NCBI RefSeq assembly: GCF_023065955.2
Contig: NC_079873.1
Location: 8,508,566 to 8,572,565, forward strand
Origin: Ursus arctos
Taxonomy: Eukaryota > Chordata > Mammalia > Carnivora > Ursidae
Reading direction: 5' to 3'
DNA: 64,000 bases
Positions within the stretch are counted from its first letter, which is position 1. Every line of letters begins with the position of its first letter. A program made the position numbers and the translations under genes. Positions 56,220 through 64,000 of this stretch are shown piece by piece. The notes under the pieces are model-generated. The model saw only the letters and a list, made by a program, of their open reading frames with translations, did no database searches and was not told where the DNA came from.

Positions 56220-56657
56220 TGATGGGGTTGTGGGATATAGGTGAGGTTCAGTGGGGTGGAGTCCGGAGCCGACGACCAAGAAAGAATTCTTGAGATGTCT
56301 TTGGTGCAAAATTGGTGGTTTATTAAAGCACGGGGACAGGACCCGGGGGCAGAAAGAGCTGCTGCCCCGGGGGTTGTGAGGGGTGGCTGATTATATACTA
56401 TGGGGTTGGGGGAAGGTAAGGAAACAAGGAGCTTGAGAAAATACTTTCCTATGTTAAAGAAGACTCAGAGGATACCGGAGGCCTTGCCATTGTCAGGTTA
56501 AGGTTGTTTACCCCTCTAGTAAGGCATTAACATTAAGATGGTTGGGGGCTTCCCGGAAGAATGTCACATGTATCCCACCCAAGAGTGGGGGGTGGGGGGA
56601 AGGTTGCAGAGTGTCAGTTTATGCTTTGTCTTCAGCCAGCCTTCTGTTCCCTCATCA
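56220..56657 (-). mobile_element. Solo ERV LTR with 5-bp target duplication
   Basis: The minus-strand reading starts TGATGAGGGAACAG and ends AACCCCATCA (TG...CA termini). It has a TATA-like TATATAATC (plus about 56389-56397) and an AATAAA signal (plus 56319-56324). CTGTG lies directly outside both ends (56215-56219 and 56658-56662). At 438 bases with no internal region, it is a solo LTR left by LTR-LTR recombination; gamma/ERV1-type from layout. No viral gene is present. Confidence 0.85.
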
Positions 56658-56663
56658 CTGTGT

Positions 56664-56990
56664 ACCAAATATTTCCAGCTCTCCACTCTCTGGACACGTT
56701 GTAGGGTTCCAATTTCCTTTGCCTTTGAAGTTAGGTATGGCCACGTGAGTTGATTTGGCCACTGAATTGTGACCAGGTTTGATACATGTAACTTCCGAGT
56801 GGAAGTTTGAGGGGACAGTTTGCAATCAGCTTTAGCCATCTTTCCCTCTGGAATTCTAACTAACAGTGCTTTTGCTAATGTTTGCTCTGACAGCCCGAGA
56901 CCTGGAGAGGGGGCAGAGCAGAGCCCCACCAACCTGGATTTTGCAGATCTTTGTTACTAGAGCATAATCTAACCCATTCGGACATCAGTT
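56664..56990 (+). mobile_element. Ancient unnamed mammalian repeat
   Basis: gaagttaggtatggccacgt, ttggccactgaattgtgacc and cagagccccaccaacctgg resemble the element type at 40784-41320. Confidence 0.4.
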
Positions 56991-57072
56991 ACAATGATAT
57001 ATAAGTACCACCGTATCTTTCTAAAATCTGACAGAATCTGAATTCTCTGAAACAGATCCAGTGCCAAGGATT

Positions 57073-57291
57073 TCAGATAAGACATTGTGGATCTTTATTT
57101 GAATATACAAAATTAGCATTTTTCCCCAAGAAAGTCTGAACTGTGTCCATGCTTTGAGCATAGCCATTTCCTGAAGAGTAAACTAGCACCTGAGCAGTGT
57201 CCTCTGTGCTGAGCCCTTGGAAGTCAGGGACGTTCTCATTTATCTGAGTAGCCTCCATGCCTGATGGGGGGGAACACTTAGTACACTCGCA
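57073..57291 (-). CDS. Exon-like open frame, unknown protein
   Basis: On the minus strand a pyrimidine-rich tract ending ATGTTTTCAG (AG at plus 57293-57292) precedes 72 open codons in phase 0, ending in TGA at 57075-57073. The frame opens CECTKCSPPSG and contains FQGLSTEDTAQVLVYSSGNG, QSMDTVQTFLGKN and ends SNKDPQCLI. Composition is protein-like (mixed polar residues, no repeats, no low complexity), and I see no repeat here. It could be the last coding exon of a minus-strand gene, a pseudogene exon or chance. I do not recognise the protein. Confidence 0.3.
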   Translation of the reverse strand, partial: CECTKCSPPSGMEATQINENVPDFQGLSTEDTAQVLVYSSGNGYAQSMDTVQTFLGKNANFVYSNKDPQCLI

Positions 57292-57312
57292 CTGAAAACA
57301 TTGGTGAAACAA

Positions 57313-58029
57313 AGGCAGTGCCTGGAGCTTAGGGCTCCAGGGGACGGGGCAGACAGAGAATGTGTAAGAGGTGAAGGCGAAAGTTATCTATTTCCTCTAC
57401 TTCACAATTTTGCCTTGTTCAAATAATGAACTGGAAGCAGAGCAAATCCTGTGTGAAAGGACAATATAATGGCTGTAAGTAAATGCTCGTGTGTTGATAT
57501 CAAGATTAACTGAAGTAATTAGAACAAGTAAAGCTCTTAGCACAGAATTGGTTTATAGTGAACTTGTAGTCATTTTGGCTATTAATATTAATGAAACAAA
57601 ATAGGTAGCAATCCTTATGAAACTCTGTGTAAGAGGGGGAAAACTAGCTAACACTATGGTTTTTAAGCCATGCTTTACTGCATTCCATGGATTCTGAAGC
57701 ACCTCTTTAATAGCCCTATGGTGGGAAATCTCAGAGCCCTGGGGAAGCCAAGGGTGGGTAGGACCTGAACCATTGCTGCTCCAAGCTCAGCAGCTGTGCT
57801 TTACAGCCATCAGGGATTCGTTTCCACCTAGGACTTTTCGTTTGAAGAAAGGATCGTATGGATAAAAACAACATTGAAAGCCATTTGAGTGATACATTTT
57901 AGAGAGACCTTCGGCAGCAAGTGTTGAAAAACAAGGCTTTTTGATAAATTTCATTTTAAAATAAATGAATTAGTTATTCATAGTATTCTGGTTAATTAAG
58001 GTTTTAATGTAGCATGTTGACATAACATT
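57313..58029. other. Unique stretch, no gene seen
   Basis: No repeat is recognised. The part at 57890-58010 is AT-rich with ggttaattaagg (57990-58001), a homeodomain-like word. Confidence 0.4.
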
Positions 58030-58049
58030 TAAAAAAATATTAAATGCTC

Positions 58050-58257
58050 AGGGTGCCTGAGTGGCTCCGTGGTTAAGCGTTTGCCTTTAGCTCAGGGTGT
58101 GATCCCAGCGTTCTGGGATCGAGCCCCGCATCAGACTCCTCTGCTGGGAGCCTGCTTCTTCCTCTCCCACTCCTCCTGCTTGTGTTCCCTCTCTCGTTGG
58201 CTGTCTCTCTGTCAAATAAATCAATAAAATCTTAAAAAAAAAAAAAAAAAAGAAGCT
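58050..58257 (+). mobile_element. Young carnivore SINE with TSD
   Basis: taaaaaaatattaaatgctc (58030-58049) and ttaaaaaaaattaaatgctc (about 58259-58278) flank the element. The A-tail is followed by agaagc. Confidence 0.95.
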
Positions 58258-58278
58258 TTTAAAAAAAATTAAATGCTC

Positions 58279-59253
58279 TAGCAATCATGAGCATAGGATC
58301 CTTACAACATTTTCCCTGGCTCCTCAAAAACCAAGTAATAGATTTGGAAATTTGTAGGTTAATCACATGAGAGTTCTGCTATGTTAGAATTTAATGAGAT
58401 GTTACTTGAAACTCCCAGAATCTCCTTCTTGGCTCATGAATTAGGGGCCCTGAAGGGCACACTATTAGTATTCTGATTTAAGGTAAAATTAGAGACTTTG
58501 AGAAAAGGCCATTGGGTGGATTCCATTTTCGAGGTGCCATTTATGTGATAAATGGGAAGTCACTGAGTGACATTAGCTCAGTCTGGCTTATGAATTGTGT
58601 AGACTGTTGGGAGGCCTATGGGGGGTATATAAGGAAGCTGTCCCTCATGAACTGACTGACCCATGAGGTCTCAAAATAAGATGCTCTTCCTACTCCCTCT
58701 TCCTCACTGTTGCTGCTTTAAGGAGCTCTTGGGGGGGAGGACAAAAGAGACTTGAAACTCTCAGAGAGTATTTGTCTATTCAGAAGTGAAAGAGGAAGGA
58801 GGGCTGCTCATAACACCTAATCTAAGTTAGAGACTTTCAGAAGGTGGCATGTTTCCAAAGACAAATACGATTGTTTTGAAGTTTTGTCTGGGGAGAGCCT
58901 GCAAAAGTGTTTATGTATGTGCTGGTGAGGCATAGCTAGAGGGGGGACAGAGGGTTCCCTTTTTCCTCTTTTCACCCATCCAGAATGTCATTGATTTCCA
59001 GGATTCTCAAGTGAAACCATTATGGTTAGAAGTCTACTTGAAGTCAAGTCCAGGCTCAGGGAGGGCTGCAGTTAGCCTAGGACCATGATCGTCCTGAACA
59101 ACATTATCAGAGGGTGGGGAAAAGCGCAGCCTGGTCCCCAAGCTGGCTAAAATGGTCTTTTGAACAAACACTCAGTTCTATGCAGGAAAAAAAATCAGTG
59201 ACAGGAATTTTCACATCCCATCCAATATAAGTCTCTTTGGTGGTTATTATTAT
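58279..59253. other. Unique stretch, no gene seen
   Basis: No repeat family or exon is recognised. Confidence 0.4.
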
Positions 59254-59367
59254 TATTTTTAAAGATTAAAAAAAAATCTCTACACCCAACATAGGGCTCA
59301 AACCTACAAACCAGACATCAAGAGTCACACGCTCCACTGACTGAGCCAGTCAGCCAGCCAGGTGCCC
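59254..59367 (-). mobile_element. Old short carnivore SINE
   Basis: ctctacacccaacatagggc, catcaagagtcacacgctcc and head gccagccaggtgcccc are present. The word tttggtgg occurs on both sides as a likely TSD. A (TTA)n precedes it. Confidence 0.88.
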
Positions 59368-60060
59368 CATTTGGTGGGATTCTCCCTCTCCCTCTCCCCC
59401 TTCCCCATCTTTTCTCCCTCTCTAAAAAGGAAAAAAGAAAGTACTTTGAGGGTAGAATTGACTGAACTATTTAAAGCTGGATGCAGGAGTTGTAACTGAA
59501 AAAGATACTACATATTTTTTGCCCATGTCAGTAAATCTGGTATACACAGTATGCGACTTTAGTGAACAAGGAAATGCTGGGACGTCATTAATTACAGTAA
59601 AAAGAGAACAATGTGGCTAAGAGTGTTCACAAGTTGTCCCATTAGCACCTCCTAAAAATAATCATCATGGCTGAAGTGCTTTTTTCATGTGGAAAGCTTA
59701 ATAATGAAAACAAAACAACTACGAACAGGAGAATCTTTAAGTAAAGGTGAGGGAGGAAGAAAGGTGAATCTTAACACCACATTTTTCATTGCTGTGGTCC
59801 ACTATTACCACCAGTTAGCTGCAGCTTCTGTAAATAATGCTATCATCCTGGGGTCTTGCCCTTAGTGTTCTACGGTTTGCATTGTTGTTCTCTGTCATTC
59901 TGTCTTTCATTATAGGATCATAAATTGATTGTAGGAACTGCTGATTTCTCACTGAGGATTTCTTCTTGACCTTGTTGGTGTCCTTGGGGGCATTTTAGCA
60001 GAGTAGAAAAGTCTTATGACCAGGAACTAGCCTAAAACTCCTCCAAAACATCCACAATGA
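59368..60060. other. Non-repetitive stretch with candidate element
   Basis: A CTC-rich patch (59380-59422) is followed by repeat-free sequence. A motif-rich part is listed at 59440-59740. Confidence 0.4.
59440..59740. promoter_or_regulatory. Candidate conserved noncoding element
   Basis: gacgtcattaattacag (59581-59597) joins a CRE-like GACGTCA to TAATTA. Further AT-rich words occur (taataatgaaaac near 59700). The sequence is repeat-free. This is motif evidence only. Confidence 0.25.
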
Positions 60061-60294
60061 CAGCAAGAACCAGAAAACCATTTATTAAGAATAAGCCAGA
60101 CACTGTCTTAGGTAGTGATAAAGTGAATTCTTATATTGGGACCCACAAAACAGAGGCTGCTCCAGTGACTCAGCCCACACAGCAGCAAATCAAAACCTAG
60201 GTCAGCCTGCACTTACAGGAAGCACCTCATTGTCAGGGAAACCTAATATGAATCACGATCCTCCAGCTCAGCTTCAGCTAGCTTCCCTTACCCT
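60061..60294. other. Mostly unique stretch with a possible MIR edge
   Basis: ccatttattaagaataagcc and gacactgtcttaggtagtg (60077-60118) look like the left half of the MIR that continues at 60295, suggesting an unidentified insertion of about 160 bases between. Confidence 0.4.
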
Positions 60295-60400
60295 AGAAAA
60301 TAGAAGTTTATACATTTTATTTAATTTAAACCTCACAACTTATTAAGTGGGTATCATTTCACTCCACAGATGGCAAAATCGAATTTCCAAAAGATTAGTC
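60295..60400 (-). mobile_element. MIR SINE fragment
   Basis: Reversed wording: tttaaacctcacaacttatt and cattccactccacagatggc-like text. Confidence 0.55.
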
Positions 60401-60627
60401 TCAGTCTTTTTACTACACTACAGGAAATTTCTAAAATACATGACAAAGAAGGGTCTTTTGAGTCCAGATTTCAGAAGGACAGGTAAGGGGCCACAGAGGG
60501 GGCTGGCAGAGGTAGGCCTGCTCTTTCCAGCTTCTTCCAGCCCGGGGCCTTGGTGACTTCACATTTTAGGCTCATCTTTGCCAAGTTGCAGAATCAGTTC
60601 GGAGGCCTGTGGGCAGTATGTTAAGTA

Positions 60628-61129
60628 TGGTTATGGGGCTCAGAATATGTTACCCCCAAATCTGGCACCACAGCATTTGAATATTTTAAGCGGAAGGAAT
60701 TTGAGAAAAGGCAAGCATAGGAAGAATTGTCTGATCTTTCCTTAAAGCTGGTCAGAGAACCCTGTGAGAGGTGCCCTCCTTCTACCTGGATTGGAAAGGA
60801 GCATCCTTATCTCTGAAGGTAGAGAGGTACTGAGAAGAACTGAAGGAATGGGCCTAGCTAGGCCTCCCCGGGTTTACTACCCTTAGCTTATATATACCCT
60901 TCTGTCCTATCACATTTTTCTATGACTCCCAGTTCTTAAACTGAGCATAAAAACACTCAGGTGTAATGGTTCCTTCAGGTCTTCATTTCATTATGGAGGC
61001 TCCCATATCACATAAAACTTATATTAGATAAATTTAGATGCTTTTCTTTTGATAATCTGCCTTTCGTTATGAGGTCCCAGCTGAAAATCTCAAAGGCTAC
61101 AAGGAGGAGATATTTTTCTTCCTCTGCGA
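60628..61129 (+). mobile_element. Probable ERVL-type LTR, plus strand
   Basis: The words gttatggggctcagaatatg, gcggaaggaatttgagaaaa, gctaggcctccccgggttta, cttcatttcattatggaggc, atcacataaaacttatatta and cgttatgaggtcccagctga follow a mammalian LTR that I recognise by its layout (poly(A) region before a GGTCCCAGC U5). The exact family is not named. No viral gene is present. Confidence 0.6.
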
Positions 61130-61458
61130 TGGCTCACACCCTCTGGAAGATGAGCTCTCGAGTTCTCACTGCCTGCCATATGCTGGATTGCAGGTATGAC
61201 GTCAGAGCTAGAGACTTCCCAACGTCCTAGCCCCTGGCCTCCACTAATCTGTAACTCATTGGCCAGTTCCACTCAGTCTTCTTGTTAGCCCGCTGTTTTC
61301 TTCCCTGGGACTGTAGGCCACTCTGTTCTCTGTTTCTTGTTTTCCAAAAGGTGGGATTATAATACATTCAATTGAAGATGAATGTGAGGCTTAGAGAGGG
61401 GAGGACTGCTTTAGAGAACATTAGCTACTCAAATAGAATGTAGAGCCATTCCCTTAGA
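61130..61458. other. Unique stretch
   Basis: Nothing is recognised. Confidence 0.4.
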
Positions 61459-61472
61459 AAATGCTGAATATT

Positions 61473-61912
61473 GGGGTACATGGGTGGCTCAGTCAGTTAA
61501 GTGTCCAATTCTTTTTTTTTTTTTTTAAGATTTTATTTATTTGAGAGAGAGAGTGTGAGAGAGAGAGCATAAGCTGGGGAGAGAGGCAGAGGGAGAGGGA
61601 GAAGCAGACTCCCCATTGAGCAGGGAGCCCGGTGCAGGGCTTGATCCCAGGCCCCTGGGACCATGACCTGAGCTGAAGCACACGCTTAACTGACTGAGCC
61701 ACCCAGGCACTAAAGTGTCCAATTCTTGATTTTGGCTCAGGTCAGGATCTCAGAGTCGTGAGATGGAGCCCTACATTGAGCTCCATGCTAGGTGTGGAGC
61801 CTGCTTAAGGTTCTCTCTCCCTCTCCCTCTGCTCCAACCCCCACTACCTCTCTCTCTTCTTAAAAAAGGAAAAAAAAGAAAAAAAAAGAAAAAAGAAAAA
61901 GAAAAGAAAAAA
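61473..61912 (+). mobile_element. Older carnivore SINE split by another SINE
   Basis: The head ttggggtacatgggtggctc stops at gtgtccaattctt (61513). The body resumes at 61728 with gattttggctcaggtcagga and ends in an AAAAG-rich tail. Confidence 0.93.
61514..61712 (-). mobile_element. Carnivore SINE nested in a SINE, opposite strand
   Basis: The 15-base TSD aagtgtccaattctt is at 61499-61513 and 61713-61727, cutting the host SINE in its tRNA-like part. Confidence 0.97.
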
Positions 61913-61914
61913 AC

Positions 61915-63369
61915 AGCAACACTGAATATAGTAACAAGAGGAGCTCACTTCACTATTAGTACATAGATAAACCCTTAGTGGGATTCACTGGTGCTACGGT
62001 CCCATGATAACTGTATGCACTTTTTAAATGACCCTGTAGTGTAACCTAGTTCTTCCTTCTGTGTAGAAAATTCTTTGAAACCTTCTTTTATATCTGTTTT
62101 AAATAGCATCTTTGTTCTTTTTCTTTTTCATTTTTGGCCTTTCAGAAAATAAGCTCAGAATGTTTCAAGAGCATTAGATTTTTCCCCCCATGTTGAAGTT
62201 AGAGAACTGAGATAGAATTGTCAGTGAATAGAGGCAGACAGGCTACTAACGTATGTTCCAGAATTTGGCCTTCAGGTTTGAAGTTTCAGAAATGGGAATT
62301 GTGTGGTACTCAGAATCAGTCAGCCTTAAATGTAGTCTAACCATACTCAGAAGAGGCTGGTTTATCATCAGAGTCAGAATTTGTGTCCCCTGAGGTAGAG
62401 GAAGACTAGAATATCTGTTGTATCTGATGCTGCATTTTCTCCCTTATACAAAAGCTGTGGTTTTTGTGGAAAAGCCAGAGAAATAAATAAGAAAAAGCTA
62501 GATGAACTCACTAGCTGGCCTCCTTTCCCTCTAGCTCCCTTGAATATTAACTTCCTTGATAGAACCTGTTAAAGGGTAATTTTTAACAATAGGTAAACTC
62601 ATGACTCTCATACAAGTATAAAATGAACACAAAAAAATTTTATGTAGCTCATTAATTAAATGAGGGCCCCAGGAAGATGCTACTACCAGTTCTAAGTACA
62701 ATTTATATGAAGTTAAGAAATGTTGACATGAATTTACAAATGGACACAAAACTGGTTTTTCCCAAGGGGTGTGCTTGAGGGACTAGATTGCATGGCTACC
62801 AGACAATTCACTTGCATGTCTCGGACAAGCATTATTTTACATTGCTATTACCTACAATTTATAGAGTTGTAAAATAGTTCAAAGGAAATGAAAGGCTAGA
62901 ATCAGCCCAGAAGACTGTGCTCTACACAATCCGTAGTTTTTCCTTTGGAGATACCCAGTAATCTTTTTTGCTTATTTCAGATTTTCGTAGAAACTTGTCT
63001 GACCTCTTCTTCTTGCGGACAGTCATTATCTTGAAGATCAATTGTAGAACTGATCTCCTGGCCTTGAGACACCTTTCTTCCCTCCCTTCTACACTGGCCA
63101 ATTGAGAGTCCTTAGCAATATACCCTAAAGAAGTAGCTTTTAGTATTTAAAGCACCCCTCAATCGGCCTTTTGTGCAATTAAAATTCAGCACTTAATACA
63201 TTTGATTCCCAAACCTGGTTGATCAGAATTATCTTGGATTTTCAGAAATATAGACACCCAGCTCCATCTCTGGATTTTCTGATCCAGGTTCTTGAGGATT
63301 GGTTTTTGAGGGACATGCATGTCTTTAACAAAAGCTCATGTTAGGAATCTGTGGATATATTCTGGGTTA
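61915..63369. other. 1.45 kb unique stretch, no gene seen
   Basis: No repeat family or exon is recognised; T/A-rich throughout. Confidence 0.42.
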
Positions 63370-63560
63370 GAGACTAGGGGTCCTGAAAGGACAAAATGCC
63401 AGCCTTGATTGAGGGAGTGGGGGATTGGGCTCGAGGAATATTTGAAGTGAAAGTGGCAGGACCTAGTCACCAAAGAATATTGTAGTGGATGGTGGGGGAG
63501 GAGGAGGAATTTTCATGAGTTGAGGATGACTTCCAGTCATGGAGCAACTTGGATGGTGGT
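63370..63560 (-). mobile_element. L2 LINE fragment, minus strand
   Basis: gagttgaggatgacttccag and gcaacttggatggtgg match reversed L2 ORF2 wording. Diverged and short. Confidence 0.5.
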
Positions 63561-63762
63561 AAGGCTCAGTACCATCTTTATAATATTTAAATCATTAGAC
63601 AGTCACATTATTATAGCTTTTCTCTCTACCACCAATCTGGAATTAATTCCAGCATTACCATTACTTTAGAAAGTTGCATTTAGTGATAGAACGTAATTCT
63701 CTATATTGCCCATATACTATTTTATACCAAAACCCAATGAAAATAAAAGTTATGGTTGGTAG

Positions 63763-64000
63763 TGATGGGGTTTTGGAATATAGGTGAGGTTCGGTGCGGT
63801 GAGGTCCGGAGCCAATGACCAAGAAAGAGTTCTTGAGACGTCTTTGGTGCAAAATGGTAGTTTTATTAAAGCATGGGAACAGGACCCATGGGCAGAAAGA
63901 GCTGCTGCACCAGGGTCATGAGGGGTGGCTGATTATATACTTGGGAGCTGGGGGAGGTGAGGAAAAGGGAGGTTTTCAAAAGGATTTTCATATGTTAGAG
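63763..64000 (-). mobile_element. ERV LTR, cut by window end
   Basis: It is the same LTR family as 56220-56657, aligned from tgatggggtt through gaccaagaaagagttcttga, the AATAAA signal (plus 63862-63867) and the TATA-like region (plus about 63931-63940). The left end is intact. The rest, and whether a provirus follows, lies outside the window. No gene is visible. Confidence 0.85.

Noticed and set aside
56220..64000. One provirus bounded by the two similar LTRs
   Set aside because: The left LTR has its own 5-base flank duplication, the interval holds unrelated unique sequence and SINEs, and no retroviral frame is visible.

Overview
This 64 kb window is mammalian nuclear DNA from a carnivore and holds no intact protein-coding gene that I can support. 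The diagnostic signal is about 44 copies of the tRNA-Lys-derived carnivore SINE (CAN/SINEC), starting ggggcgcctgggtggc and ending in (T/C)n, AATAAA repeats and an A-tail. Many are near-identical and keep their target-site duplications (TSDs). The wording of the youngest copies suggests a caniform, and I infer a bear-like (ursid) lineage; that assignment is from memory and was not tested. Codon-rich open frames are almost all LINE relics or antisense shadows of repeats.

Layout. 0-9.7 kb: SINEs, L2 and MIR relics, a young 5'-truncated L1 inside a MIR (3.9-4.97 kb), an LTR (6.87 kb), an L1M 3' end and a four-layer nest (MIR, ancestral repeat, two SINEs; 8.5-9.7 kb). 9.8-18.9 kb: hAT relics (MER5 type, MER20), a long L2, several young SINEs and two repeat-free stretches. 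19.1-23.8 kb: one old L1 (minus strand) carrying a SINE, a younger carnivore L1 and an unclassified tailed insertion. 24-31 kb: mostly unique sequence with MIR, hAT and L2. 31.0-37.8 kb: a long decayed L1 (minus strand) colonised by ten SINEs. 38-53 kb: MLT1-type LTRs, L2 hosts, SINE dimers and several AT-rich non-repetitive islands. 53.5-55.1 kb: an L1 with a 5' inversion inside a MER5-like element. 56.2 kb and 63.8 kb: two copies of one ERV LTR; the first is a clean solo LTR. 60.6 kb: another LTR. 57.1-57.3 kb: the only repeat-free frame that looks exon-like.

The window is best read as intergenic or intronic sequence whose structure is nested retrotransposition. Points worth following are head-to-tail SINE dimers sharing a single outer TSD (possible SINE 3' transduction), the twin-primed L1, the solo LTR, the unexplained exon-like frame, and several homeodomain-motif-rich islands that could be conserved enhancers. 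No new system with a clear mechanism is visible.
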